A DNA stretch of 64,000 nt from Collinsella sp. AM33-4BH (GCF_003469205.1 NZ_QSIN01000004.1:120635-184634), one strand, 5' to 3'. Positions 43,537 to 53,463 are shown, counted from the first letter of the stretch. The notes: generated by a model from the letters alone, not told the origin. Numbers and translations: made by a program.

Positions 43537-44007
43537 CTAGCGTGCAATCTTGGCGATGGTGTAGACGCGAGTCTTGCCGGAAGGCGTAACGACCTCGACG
43601 GAGTCGCCCTCGCCGTGACCGATGATGGCGTGACCGACCGGAGACTCGTTGGAAATCTTGTGCTCGAGCGAGTTGGTCTCGGTGGTACCGACGAGCGTGA
43701 CTTCCATGACCTCGCCGTTGGGATCAATCAGCGAAACGGTGGAACCGATGGAGACGGTCAGATCACCTGTGGTGGCAGCAACCTGAGCGTTGGCGAGGAT
43801 GGCCTGGATCTCGGCAATACGAGCGGCGTTCTGGGCCTGCTTGTCCTTGGCGGCGTCGTACTCGGAGTTCTCCGAAAGGTCGCCGAACGCGCGGGCTTCC
43901 TTGATGTCCTCGACGATCTCCTTGGCGTAATCGCCCTCACGCCAAGCGAGCTCCTCGACGAGCTTCTGGCGGCCCTCAGCGGTCAGTACGATCTGGCTTG
44001 CGTCCAT
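43537..44007 (-). CDS. greA: transcription elongation factor GreA
   Basis: 156 residues. The N-terminal coiled coil includes REARAFGDLSENSEYDAAK-like DIKEARAFGDLSENSEYDAA with the acidic tip that enters the polymerase secondary channel; the C-terminal FKBP-like domain ends SPVGHAIIGHGEGDSVEV. It rescues backtracked polymerase. Start at 44007 rather than an ATG 30 bases upstream, because GGGGAG lies at the right distance. Confidence 0.95.
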   Translation of the reverse strand: MDASQIVLTAEGRQKLVEELAWREGDYAKEIVEDIKEARAFGDLSENSEYDAAKDKQAQNAARIAEIQAILANAQVAATTGDLTVSIGSTVSLIDPNGEVMEVTLVGTTETNSLEHKISNESPVGHAIIGHGEGDSVEVVTPSGKTRVYTIAKIAR

Positions 44008-44055
44008 ACGGATATCTCCCCAACTCTGATCAAACAATCAACTGTCAACAAAACG

Positions 44056-44088
44056 AAAAAGACCGGCTAGCCTGCGGGCAAGCCGGTC
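44056..44088 (-). terminator. terminator of tatA
   Basis: GACCGGCT/AGCCGGTC stem with inner pairs, followed by TTTTTCG on the minus strand. Confidence 0.8.
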
Positions 44089-44113
44089 AGGTGCTCACCC
44101 CAAAGGGATGGGA

Positions 44114-44389
44114 CTACTCTGCGTCCGCGTCGCTGTCCTCTGCCTGCTTCTTCTTGGCAGCAGCGAGCTTGGCCTCGAGCTCAGCGATCTCCTTGTCCTC
44201 CTCGGACTGCTCGACCACGACCTCCTCGGCCTGCTTGGTCTCGGCCTTATCGTCGCCCTCCATACCCTCACGGATATTCTTGACGGTAGAGCCGAGGGAC
44301 TTGCCGAGCTTCGGCAGGTTCTTGGGCCCGAAGATAATCAGGACAACGACGAGAATAATGATGAGCTCAGGAGCCCTCAGTCCAAACAT
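44114..44389 (-). CDS. tatA: Tat translocase subunit TatA
   Basis: 91 residues: one membrane helix ([14 protein letters not shown]), the [14 protein letters not shown] amphipathic helix of TatA/E and a charged Glu/Lys tail. Forms the pore of the twin-arginine pathway. tatC is not adjacent. Confidence 0.93.
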   Translation of the reverse strand: MFGLRAPELIIILVVVLIIFGPKNLPKLGKSLGSTVKNIREGMEGDDKAETKQAEEVVVEQSEEDKEIAELEAKLAAAKKKQAEDSDADAE

Positions 44390-44462
44390 TTAGACCTCCA
44401 CAATACAGCGAGACAAGCTCGAATGAGTATACCGCGGGTATCGCGGTATCACAACAATAGCT

Positions 44463-44490
44463 AAAAAAAGGGACCGCAAGAAGCGGTCCC
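44463..44490 (-). terminator. terminator of tRNA-Pro
   Basis: GGGACCGC-TTCTT-GCGGTCCC and TTTTTTT on the minus strand. Confidence 0.92.
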
Positions 44491-44501
44491 TCCTCATGCT
44501 C

Positions 44502-44578
44502 TGGTCGGGTTGACTGGATTTGAACCAGCGACCCCTGCGTCCCGAACGCAGTGCTCTACCAAACTGAGCCACAACCCG
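44502..44578 (-). tRNA. tRNA-Pro (CGG)
   Basis: 77-nt cloverleaf CGGGTTGTGGCTCAG to encoded CCA; anticodon loop TTCGGGA gives CGG. Confidence 0.94.
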
Positions 44579-44627
44579 TTAGCTCGACTATAGTAACAAA
44601 GATTTTCGCCGCGTGCTAGAGAAAATT

Positions 44628-45524
44628 TTATTTCTTTGGCGCGTCGATTTGAACCGTGTTGGGAATGAGCTCCGTCGCGCAGGACCACCAGCCGTTTTGC
44701 TGGGCAGCGTCGGCAAGCCTTTCGGCCGTGGCGGCGGTGTCGCAAATGGCAAATGAGCAGGCACCCGATCCGCACACATCTACAGCAACGGTGCCGTCCT
44801 GTTTACGCAGCCAATCGAGAACCATTTGAATCTGCGGCTCCATCTGTGCGGAAATGGCACCCAGGTTGTTGTGGACGAGCGCGTAGGCCGCCTCTGCGTC
44901 TCCCGAGCGAAGGGCAGATGCGATCGCGCCGGGCTTGTCTGCAGGCACCGGAGCCTCGTCAAAACGTCGATAGGCTTCAATTGTCGAAACGCTTGCCTCG
45001 CGCGGCTTGACCAACACGCCGGGCGTTGCGGGCAGCGCGGGATACTCAGTTGCCAGCACGTCTCCCCCACCTACGTAGAACGCAGGGCTCGCGTGCAAAA
45101 AGAACGGGACGTCAGCACCAATACCCCGCGCAATGTCGTCGAGCGCGGGGTCGGTGCGATCAATTCCCCAGAGCTCCGCCAAGGCGACAATGACCGCGGC
45201 CGCATCCGTCGAGGGGCCGCCCAAGCCGGCGCACAATGGAATGCGCTTCTCAATCATCACGCAGATGTTTGCCTCGCGACCATAATGCTCGGCCATAGCA
45301 ACCGCAGCCCGATACGCCGTATTCTTTTGCATGAGAAAATCTGATGCCGGAACCGTCTGGACGGTCAGCGCCTGCGCCGGCGCGACCGTCACGGAATCGG
45401 AAAGACCGACGGCTGCCATCAGGGAATCGACCCTGTGGTAGCCGCGGTCATCGCGCTCGGTATGAACCCCCAGGTAGAGGTTAATCTTTGCCGGCGCGGA
45501 AAGAGTCAGGGACCGATCGGTCAC
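44628..45524 (-). CDS. ispE: 4-diphosphocytidyl-2-C-methyl-D-erythritol kinase
   Basis: 298 residues, GHMP kinase. APAKINLYLGV at the N-terminus, the ATP-binding IPLCAGLGGPSTDAAAV (usual GLGGGSSDAA) and DVCGSGACSFA near the C-terminus. The glycine-rich loop has GGPST in place of GGGSS, a mild variant. Phosphorylates CDP-ME in the MEP pathway. Two bases separate it from veg. Confidence 0.94.
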   Translation of the reverse strand: MTDRSLTLSAPAKINLYLGVHTERDDRGYHRVDSLMAAVGLSDSVTVAPAQALTVQTVPASDFLMQKNTAYRAAVAMAEHYGREANICVMIEKRIPLCAGLGGPSTDAAAVIVALAELWGIDRTDPALDDIARGIGADVPFFLHASPAFYVGGGDVLATEYPALPATPGVLVKPREASVSTIEAYRRFDEAPVPADKPGAIASALRSGDAEAAYALVHNNLGAISAQMEPQIQMVLDWLRKQDGTVAVDVCGSGACSFAICDTAATAERLADAAQQNGWWSCATELIPNTVQIDAPKK

Positions 45525-45526
45525 CG

Positions 45527-45823
45527 CTAGTGCTCCTCGAGCTGATTGCCGAGCGGGGTAAAGATATGCTCGCCGCTCTCGGGGTCGAACAGCTCGACCT
45601 GACCGGTGAGGACATCGATATACTGGTAGGACTGACGCGACTTGCGGCCGCGGCGCTCGTCAACCTCGACGATAAAGACTGCCGGATGGACGCTCTTGAT
45701 GGTGCCCATGCGCTCGACGACGCGGGTGCGGCCCATGTTGGCCTTCACCTTAACGCGATCGCCCACCATATCGGTCAGCTTCTCGTGGATGTCGTCGACG
45801 TGATTGACTTCCATCTCTTCCAT
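45527..45823 (-). CDS. veg: Veg family protein
   Basis: 98 residues matching the Veg family: DIHEKLTDMVGDRVKVKANMGRTRVVERMGTI and SYQYIDVLTGQVELF align with Bacillus Veg, a small Sm-like/beta-barrel protein linked to biofilm and sporulation-related transcription. Located directly before ispE as in Firmicutes. ATG at 45823 with TGGAGG upstream. The ending is longer than in Bacillus. Confidence 0.85.
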   Translation of the reverse strand: MEEMEVNHVDDIHEKLTDMVGDRVKVKANMGRTRVVERMGTIKSVHPAVFIVEVDERRGRKSRQSYQYIDVLTGQVELFDPESGEHIFTPLGNQLEEH

Positions 45824-45937
45824 GAACAGGGCCTCCAGAAGATGCAATTCAAAAAGGGGATAATACCCCTAAGATAGACAAAACTCTAATACTATAGCAC
45901 CCTGTTGCGACCACGCGCAAGTAGCTAATTTGGCTAC

Positions 45938-46384
45938 TTACAGATTGTCGGTATCGAGGACGATGGTGAACGGACCGTCGTTGACCAAGTCGACTTTCAT
46001 ATCGGCGCCAAAGATGCCGTGCGCCACGTGTTCGACATCTTTGCGAACGAGCGTCAAGAAGTACTCGTAGAGCTCGTTGGCAACATCGGGGGCGCCGGCA
46101 TCGGTAAACGATGGGCGGCGGCCGTGACGGCAATCGGCGAACAGCGTGAACTGCGACACTACGAGAACCTCGCCGTCGACATCGGCAAGTGCCAGGTTGG
46201 TCTTGCCGTTCTCGTCCTCGTTAATGCGCAAGCCGCGGAGCTTGCCCCACAGCTTATCAGCCTCGGCGCGCGTGTCGCCGTGGCCCACGCCCAACAGCAC
46301 CAGATAGCCGCGCCCAATTTTGCCCACGCACTCGCCGTCGACTGTCACGCCGGCATTGAGTACGCGCTGCACCACCGCACGCAC
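45938..46384 (-). CDS. dtd: D-aminoacyl-tRNA deacylase
   Basis: 148 residues. [18 protein letters not shown], the catalytic [17 protein letters not shown] and the cross-subunit NDGPFT (family N-x-G-P) motif. Removes D-amino acids and glycine mischarged on tRNA. Three bases after rdgB. Confidence 0.96.
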   Translation of the reverse strand: MRAVVQRVLNAGVTVDGECVGKIGRGYLVLLGVGHGDTRAEADKLWGKLRGLRINEDENGKTNLALADVDGEVLVVSQFTLFADCRHGRRPSFTDAGAPDVANELYEYFLTLVRKDVEHVAHGIFGADMKVDLVNDGPFTIVLDTDNL

Positions 46385-46387
46385 GGC

Positions 46388-47029
46388 TTACTCCTCGCCC
46401 GTCAGTTTGGCGGATAGGTGCTCGAGCGCATGGAATCGATGGCTGATGGCGTTCTTCTCGTCCGCCGTGAGCTCGGCCATAGTCTTGCCCGGCGTATCGA
46501 CCGGCAGGAACAGCGGGTCGTAGCCAAAGCCGTGATCGCCGCGGCCCTCGTGCGCGATAACGCCCTCACAGGCGCCCTCGCCATAGGTGACCAGGCCGTC
46601 CGTATCGATGAGCGCAACGACGCTCATAAAGCGCGCGGTGCGGTCCTCGTCTGCCACGCCTTCCAGATTCACGAGCAGCTTGGCATTGTTGGCGGCATCG
46701 TCGCCGTGAACGCCCGCGTAGCGCGCGCTATACACACCGGGCTCACCGTCCAGCGCGTCGACGACCAGGCCCGAATCGTCGGCAATGGCCATGAGCCCCG
46801 TCTCTTCGACGGCAGCCTGCGCCTTGATGATGGCGTTCTCCAAAAACGTCGTGCCGTTTTCCTCGGGGTCCTCAAATTCGCCCAGCTGGCCGAGCGCCAC
46901 AAAGCGCACCTCGGGCATGACCTTGCCCAAAATGGCCTCGATCTCGGTGAGCTTATGGGCGTTGCCCGTTGCCACGACAATGGTCGCCGCCGGGTCGAGG
47001 GTGTCGATGTCGATCTTCTCAAGTGCCAT
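46388..47029 (-). CDS. rdgB: XTP/dITP diphosphatase
   Basis: 213 residues, HAM1/Maf-type fold. VVATGNAHKLTEIEAIL, ADDSGLVVDALDGEPGVYSARYAG, HGFGYDPLFLP and SHRFHALEHL. Hydrolyses non-canonical purine triphosphates. In the order murI-rph-rdgB-dtd. Confidence 0.95.
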   Translation of the reverse strand: MALEKIDIDTLDPAATIVVATGNAHKLTEIEAILGKVMPEVRFVALGQLGEFEDPEENGTTFLENAIIKAQAAVEETGLMAIADDSGLVVDALDGEPGVYSARYAGVHGDDAANNAKLLVNLEGVADEDRTARFMSVVALIDTDGLVTYGEGACEGVIAHEGRGDHGFGYDPLFLPVDTPGKTMAELTADEKNAISHRFHALEHLSAKLTGEE

Positions 47030-47130
47030 GAGTGGTCTCCTTGTCTCTATAGCAATGCCGCGCCGAGGGCGACGAGGGCCTCCGCCTCTCCCCTCTCAAT
47101 CAACGGCAGTCTTATACTTCGACGTTTTCC

Positions 47131-47174
47131 CAGATAAAACCTGCCAAAATAAACCTGTCCCTTTTTGGCAGGTT
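47131..47174. repeat. hairpin repeat (AAAACCTGCCAA type), inverted copy
   Basis: AACCTGCCAAAA pairs with TTTTTGGCAGGTT; the stop codon of rph (47173-47175 on the minus strand) lies in the right arm. 47131-47161 is the exact reverse complement of 9220-9250. Confidence 0.85.
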
Positions 47175-47898
47175 AGGCGATGGCTTGGCGCTGAAGCTCG
47201 ATGAGCTCGGCGATGCCTTTGTCGCCCAAGTCGAGCAGGGCGTTGAGGCGCTTACGGTCAAAGGGCGCCTGCTCGCCAGTGCCCTGGAGCTCGATCATCT
47301 CACCGGTGTCGGTGGCGACGAGATTCATGTCGACCTCGGCGTGGCTGTCCTCGGAATAATCGAGGTCGAGCATGGTGTTGCCGTCGACAACGCCCATGGA
47401 GATGGCGGCCACCTGGCCGGTAAGCGGGATGCGCTCGATCTTGCCCGCCTCGACCCACATGGCGAGGGCGTCGTGCAGCGCCACCCAGGCGCCGGTAATG
47501 CTCGCCGTACGCGTACCGCCATCGGCCTGAATCACATCGCAGTCGACGGTGACGGTGTACTCGCCGAGCGCTTTCATGTTGACGACGGTACGCAGGCTGC
47601 GGCCAATGAGGCGCTCGATCTCCATGGAGCGGCCCTTGCGGTTGGCGTGTTCGCGCTTGCAGCGCTTGCCGGTCGACGTCGGCAGCATGGCGTATTCCGC
47701 GGTCACCCAGCCGGCCTTAGCTCCCTTTCGCCAGCCCGGCACGCCCTCCTCGATGGTGGCGGCGCACAGCACGCGCGTGTCGCCGAACTCGGCCAAGCAC
47801 GAACCGTGGGCGTGCTTCATGACGCCACGGGTGAGCTTAACGGGACGCAACTCGTTGGCGGCGCGGCCGTTGGCGCGGTTGACCTGCATGTACTCCAT
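47173..47898 (-). CDS. rph: ribonuclease PH
   Basis: 241 residues. [37 protein letters not shown] at the start, [25 protein letters not shown]. Trims the 3' end of tRNA precursors phosphorolytically. The gene ends in a dispersed hairpin. Confidence 0.97.
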   Translation of the reverse strand: MEYMQVNRANGRAANELRPVKLTRGVMKHAHGSCLAEFGDTRVLCAATIEEGVPGWRKGAKAGWVTAEYAMLPTSTGKRCKREHANRKGRSMEIERLIGRSLRTVVNMKALGEYTVTVDCDVIQADGGTRTASITGAWVALHDALAMWVEAGKIERIPLTGQVAAISMGVVDGNTMLDLDYSEDSHAEVDMNLVATDTGEMIELQGTGEQAPFDRKRLNALLDLGDKGIAELIELQRQAIA

Positions 47899-47952
47899 AG
47901 AAATATCCTTTCGGCAAAAGATGTGGCGAAGGCTTTGGCGGCTGCCTTACAT

Positions 47953-48837
47953 CTATTCCAGCTCATCGATATCGATATGTTCGATGCTCTTGAGCGGCTG
48001 ACCAAAGATAAAGCTGCCCGCCACCGCAAACTCGGCAATGTTATCGGCCGTCGTGGCAAAACGATGCTGCGGCTCGGCGGCGTCACCCGCCAGCTGCTCG
48101 CGGCGCGTGAGGATATCGGTCAGCTCTCGTGTGGTCTCCTCGGCGGAACTCACGACGCGCACCCCAGACCCCAGCGCATGGCGGATAGGTCCCACCAACA
48201 GCGGAAAATGCGTACAGCCGAGCACCACGGTATCGATACCGTGGTCGCGCAGTGGCTCAACCGTGGCACCCACCAGCGCACGCACGGCAGGCGTATCGAA
48301 GATGTCCTCGTTCTCAAGCCACTGCTCTTGCAGATGCGCACCCGAGGCGAGCTCGTGTTCGACAACCTCGACAAAGCTCGAGGCGGGGCAGCCGTATACG
48401 TCGACGCCGGCATCTAGATCCTGAATGGCGCGCGTGTAAGCGCCCGAGCGAATGGTGAGGTTGGTGGCGAGCACGCCCACGCGACGCGAACGGGTGCTGT
48501 TGATTGCCGCACGGGCACCCGGCGCGATCACGCCGATCACGGGAACGTCGAGCACCTGCTGGGCCAGACGTAAGGCCGCAGCTGTCGCCGTGTTGCAGGC
48601 GATGACCATAATCTTGACGTCGTGCTTCGACAGCCAACGGCCCGCCTGCAACGCAAACGAGCGCACCTCATCCTCGGTGCGCGTGCCGTAGGGGCAGCGT
48701 TTGGTGTCGCCGAAGTAGTAGACGGACTCGTGCGGCAGCGCCGTCGCGATGGCGCGCGCAACCGTCAGACCGCCCAGGCCAGAATCGAACACACCGATCG
48801 GGCGCGTGTCGCCTGCCGGATTCTCGATATCGGACAT
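47953..48837 (-). CDS. murI: glutamate racemase
   Basis: 294 residues. GVFDSGLGGLTVARA and YFGDTKRCPYGTR, with catalytic cysteines in MVIACNTATA and VLGCTHFPLL. Makes D-glutamate for peptidoglycan. Followed by rph in the same direction. No strong ribosome-binding site is obvious but the start gives the usual N-terminus. Confidence 0.96.
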   Translation of the reverse strand: MSDIENPAGDTRPIGVFDSGLGGLTVARAIATALPHESVYYFGDTKRCPYGTRTEDEVRSFALQAGRWLSKHDVKIMVIACNTATAAALRLAQQVLDVPVIGVIAPGARAAINSTRSRRVGVLATNLTIRSGAYTRAIQDLDAGVDVYGCPASSFVEVVEHELASGAHLQEQWLENEDIFDTPAVRALVGATVEPLRDHGIDTVVLGCTHFPLLVGPIRHALGSGVRVVSSAEETTRELTDILTRREQLAGDAAEPQHRFATTADNIAEFAVAGSFIFGQPLKSIEHIDIDELE

Positions 48838-48888
48838 TACCTCACCAGTCTCTCTCGAAAAGACATATCCAAGTGCGGCGACGCCGCG

Positions 48889-49800
48889 CTACGAACGCGC
48901 CGCGACCAGCAGCTCTGCCGTCGCCGCCCAACCGTCGACAATTTTGCCGCGCGTAACGAAAGCGTTCTCGCAAGCAGCCAGGAACTCGGGCGCGCCGGCG
49001 CTCGTCAGGCCATTCTCGACCAGACAGAACGTGCCCACGTGATCGGCCATGTAGAAGTCGGACTCGGAGTCGCCGAGCGCGAGCGTCTCCTCGCGCTCGA
49101 TCCCCAGGTGCTCGCAGAAGCGCGCAATGGCGACGCCTTTGTTGAGACCCGCGGGGTTGATGTTGAACGCGCGACCGTCCTCGACGCGATCGAGCTCGAG
49201 CGTCGTCGGCTTGGACAGATGCGTCAGGTGACCGTTACAGGCCCACACCAGGCCGCAGCCGGCCTCGTCGAGGATGGCCTGGACCTCATCGTCGGGCACA
49301 TCGCCGCGCATGCCGACGGTGACCTCGCGGTACTTGTAGCCGGTCGACATGTCGTTGTGATACTCGATCTTGTGCGGCCAGCGGGCGAGGATCTTCTCGC
49401 ACACGCCGGTCTGCTCGATCACCTGGTGCGGAGTAAGGCCGCAGACGGGGTCGTAAGGCATGTCGCCAGTCAGATACTCCCAATCGTTGGCTTTGAGGTC
49501 GTACATGACCAGGCCGCCCATCTCACCAATGTAAGAGTTGAGGCCGAGCACGCGCGCGTCCTCGTGGATCATGGTACGGTTGCGGCCCGAGGTGGGAACC
49601 ACCTGAATACCAGCGCGGGCAAGTGCCACGACGGCCTCGACGAGTTTGGTCGAGGGGTTGCCGTCGTTGTCGCACAGCACGCACGAGCCGGGTGCGAGCA
49701 TCGTGGCATCCAGGTCGGTAAAGACGTACTTGACCTTGGCCAAGCGCTCGCGCATCTCGCCCGAAAGCTCGGCAACGGTCGGCAGGGTGTTGTGGGACAT
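48889..49800 (-). CDS. HAD-superfamily hydrolase (Cof/sucrose-phosphatase-like type)
   Basis: 303 residues. Motif I VFTDLDATML (DxDAT, the second Asp is retained), motif II VPTSGRNRT, the late GDSESDFYM as motif IV. The C2 cap lies between. It is a cytoplasmic phosphatase of unknown substrate. The ATG at 49800 has GGAGT upstream; an in-frame ATG 42 bases earlier is possible. Downstream of the murE-like gene. Confidence 0.85.
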   Translation of the reverse strand: MSHNTLPTVAELSGEMRERLAKVKYVFTDLDATMLAPGSCVLCDNDGNPSTKLVEAVVALARAGIQVVPTSGRNRTMIHEDARVLGLNSYIGEMGGLVMYDLKANDWEYLTGDMPYDPVCGLTPHQVIEQTGVCEKILARWPHKIEYHNDMSTGYKYREVTVGMRGDVPDDEVQAILDEAGCGLVWACNGHLTHLSKPTTLELDRVEDGRAFNINPAGLNKGVAIARFCEHLGIEREETLALGDSESDFYMADHVGTFCLVENGLTSAGAPEFLAACENAFVTRGKIVDGWAATAELLVAARS

Positions 49801-49907
49801 GGTTACTCCGTTTACGTAGAAGGGTTTGGACTTGGACGGCATGTTTTGATTGAGGGAACACGCTTATGGCGACAGCGCACTCAGGGCGCCGCCGCCATCA
49901 TGGTTCA

Positions 49908-51470
49908 TTAGTCAAACTGGGTAACATCGATCAGGCGATTGGCCAACGAAAGGTCGCTCTCGATAGGCACGAACTCGTCACCCACGTGCATGAGCTCCTC
50001 GTCACCCTTTGCCAGCAGCAAGACAATGGTGGGAGCATTGGGGCTGACGTACTCCTCGCGCGCCGCCTTGAACGCCGCATGCACAGCGGCTTCGCGATCG
50101 AGGATGATCTCGTTCGGCGTATCGTCGGGAACATGCTCGGCAAGCTCGCGACAGACCTTCATCGGGTCCTCGTGAGCCGGGTCCTCGTTGGCAAAGATCA
50201 TCAGGTCGGAATATGGTGCGGCCTCGCGCGGAAGCTGCTCGCGGCGCTCCTGCGCCTTGCCGCCGGCAGCGCCAAACACTGCAATGACTGGACTAGTGGG
50301 AAACGCGCGCTTGACCGACGAGAAAAGCGAACGGAACGAAAGCTGGTTGTGCGCATAGTCAACGACGCAGATCACGCGGCCGTCCTTCGACTCCACGACC
50401 TCCATACGGCCCGGCACACGCAGTTTGGAGAGGCCCTTCTTGATGGCATCGATACCGATGCCGATCTCGTGCGCAGCGGCGATAGCGACCAGCGCGTTTT
50501 CCACGTTAAAGTCGCCCGCGATGCCCAGCAGGACCTTCTCCCCCGCCTCGGACTCGTCGGCACACAGGCCATGCAGGTTAAACTCGATGTTAAAGCCGAC
50601 CATGCGCACATCGCTCGCCCACAGGCTTGCCTCGGGATGCTCGACGCCAACGGTCACCAAGCGCTCGGCCGTCGACGCTGCCTCCAACACACGGTCAACC
50701 TCTTCGGTGCCCAGATTCACCACGGCGGTCTTCGCCTGGTCAAAGATCCTGAGTTTGCTCTCAAAATAATCCTCAAACGTGGGGTGTTCGATCGGCGAGA
50801 TGTGGTCACGGCCGATGTTGAGGAAGCACGCCACGTCAAACGGCAGATTCTCGACGCGTTGGTACTTGAGTGCCTGGCTCGAGACCTCCATGACCATGGA
50901 CTGGCGACCGGACTCACGGCAGTTGGCGATATGGCGCCAGACCTCGGGGGCCTCGGGCGTAGTATTGGTGCTCTCGTAGCACTCGATGCCATCGTCGGTA
51001 CTCACCGAGCCGATCATGCCGCAGGACTCGCCCGCCGCTTTGATAATCGACTGGAGCATAAAAGCGGCCGTGGTCTTTCCCTTGGTGCCGGTGATGCCCA
51101 CGATCTTGACGTCGTGGTCGGGACGGTCGTAGACCTCCGGCGGCAACAGGGCCATGGCCGTGCGAACGCTATCAACAACCAGCATCGCAGCACCGCTCTC
51201 CTGCGCCAGCGGCTCCAGAGACTCGACCAGCGACTCCTCGCACACAAATGCGACGGCGCCCGCATCGAGCGCCATGCTCAAAAACGCGGGCTTAAAGGCA
51301 ACACCTTTGCAAAAGAACACGTCACCTGCCGAGACCGCACGCGAATCAAACGAGCAGCCGGTCACGGCACGCTCGTCAACCTGCTCTGATGCGCGCAGCT
51401 CGCCGCACACATCGAGAAGCTTGGCAAGCGTATCGACCGTGGTCACGGTCGCGGAATCCGAATGGTGCAT
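49908..51470 (-). CDS. murE: UDP-MurNAc-tripeptide synthetase, MurE type
   Basis: 520 residues. Mur ligase core with GITGTKGKTTAAFML, VMEVSSQALKYQRVENL, VVDYAHNQLSFRSLF and FGAAGGKAQERR. The amino-acid selectivity loop, DNPR in diaminopimelate-specific MurE, reads NEDPAHEDPM here, closer to the DNPANDDP loop of lysine-type enzymes. So the third residue of the stem peptide may not be meso-diaminopimelate. It adds that residue to UDP-MurNAc-Ala-Glu. Confidence 0.88.
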   Translation of the reverse strand: MHHSDSATVTTVDTLAKLLDVCGELRASEQVDERAVTGCSFDSRAVSAGDVFFCKGVAFKPAFLSMALDAGAVAFVCEESLVESLEPLAQESGAAMLVVDSVRTAMALLPPEVYDRPDHDVKIVGITGTKGKTTAAFMLQSIIKAAGESCGMIGSVSTDDGIECYESTNTTPEAPEVWRHIANCRESGRQSMVMEVSSQALKYQRVENLPFDVACFLNIGRDHISPIEHPTFEDYFESKLRIFDQAKTAVVNLGTEEVDRVLEAASTAERLVTVGVEHPEASLWASDVRMVGFNIEFNLHGLCADESEAGEKVLLGIAGDFNVENALVAIAAAHEIGIGIDAIKKGLSKLRVPGRMEVVESKDGRVICVVDYAHNQLSFRSLFSSVKRAFPTSPVIAVFGAAGGKAQERREQLPREAAPYSDLMIFANEDPAHEDPMKVCRELAEHVPDDTPNEIILDREAAVHAAFKAAREEYVSPNAPTIVLLLAKGDEELMHVGDEFVPIESDLSLANRLIDVTQFD

Positions 51471-51530
51471 CTTTCGCCTTTCTCAGCCATTTGGCAGGGA
51501 CGGTTTTTATAGTAACTGAAACGCACCCAC

Positions 51531-51557
51531 GCAAAAACGGCTCCCGGAGGAGCCGTT
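51531..51557 (-). terminator. terminator of asnB
   Basis: Minus strand AACGGCTCC-TCCG-GGAGCCGTT followed by TTTGCG, 26 bases past the asnB stop. Confidence 0.85.
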
Positions 51558-51582
51558 ACGCGCAGGCGTTCGTAAGCCGAGG

Positions 51583-53463
51583 CTAGGCAGCCTGAACAGC
51601 GGGCTGGTCCTCGTCGATAAAGAAGCGCTTGTACCACACCAGGAACACGAGCGGCGTATAGATCTTGCGCTGGAAATCGCCCTTGCCCGCAAAGTGCAGA
51701 TCGAGCAGGTGCATGAGCTCGTCGGTATCGAAGAACTCGCTTGCCCACGGCGCGGTGAAGTACTCCTTGACATAGTCGTACCACTTTTGCTCGCGCAGCC
51801 AGTAGACAATCGGCACCGGGAAGCCCACCTTGGGACGGGTGGCCCACTCATCGGGCAGCGACTTGTTGGCAGCGTGGCGGAGTACCTGTTTGTTGCCGTT
51901 CTCGTTGATGCGGTAGCGGTCGGGAATGTGCTCGGCGAACTCCATGACTTTGCGGTCCAGGAAGGGCACGCGCAGCTCCAGCGAGTGCGCCATGCACATC
52001 TTGTCGGCCTTGAGCAGAATGTCGCCCGGGAGCCACATGTTCATGTCCAGGTACTGCTTCTTGACCAGCTCGGGCTGGCCCTTCACGCGTGCATAGATGG
52101 GTGCAGCGAGCTCAAAGGCGCCGTCGCCGGTGTTGTACTCGGGCTTGAGTACGCCGTCGACCTCGCGCTCAGGCCATACCAAGGCCTGGCCCAGGAACGA
52201 CTTCTCGGGGATCTCGGCACCCTTGACCAGGAAGTTATGGCCCTTGAAGTACGGCATATGCAGCGCCAGGTTACCGAGCGCGCGGCGAATGGGCAACGGC
52301 ACCATCTTTTTGTATTTGCGCACCGGAACCGTGTCCTCGTAGTAGGCGTAGCCGCCAAAGAGCTCGTCGGCGCCTTCGCCCGAAAGCACGACGGTAACGT
52401 CCTTGCGCGCCATCTCGGCCAAGAACCACAGCGGCACAGACGACAGGTTGGACTGCGGCTCGTCCATGTGATACTGGATGTCCTCGAGCGCACCGAAGAA
52501 CTCGTCGGCGGTAATCATCTTGCGGACATTCTCGACGCCGAGCTTATCGGAAAGTTCCTTGGCGTAGTTAGTCTCGTTGAAATTCTTGTAATCGAAGCCC
52601 ACCGAGAAGGTCTTGTCGGGCATGAGGCAAGCGGCGATGTAGCTGGAGTCGACGCCGCCGGAGAGGAACGACGCGACCTTAACGTCGGCGATGCGATGGG
52701 CCTCGACGCTCTCGTGCACGACCTCATCCAGCTCGTCGACGTACTCCTCGAACGGCTTCTCGACGGCAGAGTAATCGCAATCCCAGTAGCGCTCGATGTT
52801 CATCTTGCCGGTCGGGATGTCTACGGTAAAGTAATGCGCCGGCGGCAGCTTGTAGACACCCTCGAAGAAGGTCTCCTCGGTTGCCGAATACTGCAGCGTC
52901 ATGTACGGACGCAGGGCCTTTTTGTTGACCGCCTTGTGGAAGTGCGGGTAGTCCAGGAAGCTCTTGATTTCGGAGCCAAAGAGCACGCCCGGCGCGCCGT
53001 CGCCCGCATCGGCCATGGGATAGTAGTAGAGCGGCTTGATGCCAAAGATGTCGCGGGCGCCAAAAAGCTTGTTCTTCTTCTTGTCCCAGATGACGAAGGC
53101 GTACATGCCGCGCAGGCGATCGAGTACGGCCTCGCCCCACTCCTCGTAGCCGTGCAGGAGGCTCTCGGTGTCGGCTCCACAGTGGAACTTATAGCCCTTG
53201 GCCTCGAGCTCGGAGCGAAGCTCCTGGAAGTTGTAGATCTCGCCGTTGAAGACGATAACGACGCTGCCGTCCTCATTGGCCATGGGCTGAGCGCCGGCCT
53301 CGGTCAGGTCGAGGATCGACAGGCGGCGGAAGCCCAGGGCAACGCGGCCGTCGATAAACTGGCCGCCCATGTCGGGACCACGATGGACGATGCGGTCCAT
53401 CATCTTGGTGAGCACCTCGGATTGGTTATCCGTCCCACCGACAAAACCGACAAAACCGCACAT
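51583..53463 (-). CDS. asnB: glutamine-hydrolysing asparagine synthetase
   Basis: 626 residues. Class II amidotransferase domain with catalytic Cys2 (MCGFVGFVG), RRLSILDLTEAGAQPM and FNGEIYNFQELR; the synthetase domain has SFLSGGVDSSYIAA (PP-loop) and GEGADELFGGYAYYED. Makes asparagine from aspartate using glutamine nitrogen. Single gene with its own terminator; asnS is also present. Confidence 0.96.
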   Translation of the reverse strand: MCGFVGFVGGTDNQSEVLTKMMDRIVHRGPDMGGQFIDGRVALGFRRLSILDLTEAGAQPMANEDGSVVIVFNGEIYNFQELRSELEAKGYKFHCGADTESLLHGYEEWGEAVLDRLRGMYAFVIWDKKKNKLFGARDIFGIKPLYYYPMADAGDGAPGVLFGSEIKSFLDYPHFHKAVNKKALRPYMTLQYSATEETFFEGVYKLPPAHYFTVDIPTGKMNIERYWDCDYSAVEKPFEEYVDELDEVVHESVEAHRIADVKVASFLSGGVDSSYIAACLMPDKTFSVGFDYKNFNETNYAKELSDKLGVENVRKMITADEFFGALEDIQYHMDEPQSNLSSVPLWFLAEMARKDVTVVLSGEGADELFGGYAYYEDTVPVRKYKKMVPLPIRRALGNLALHMPYFKGHNFLVKGAEIPEKSFLGQALVWPEREVDGVLKPEYNTGDGAFELAAPIYARVKGQPELVKKQYLDMNMWLPGDILLKADKMCMAHSLELRVPFLDRKVMEFAEHIPDRYRINENGNKQVLRHAANKSLPDEWATRPKVGFPVPIVYWLREQKWYDYVKEYFTAPWASEFFDTDELMHLLDLHFAGKGDFQRKIYTPLVFLVWYKRFFIDEDQPAVQAA

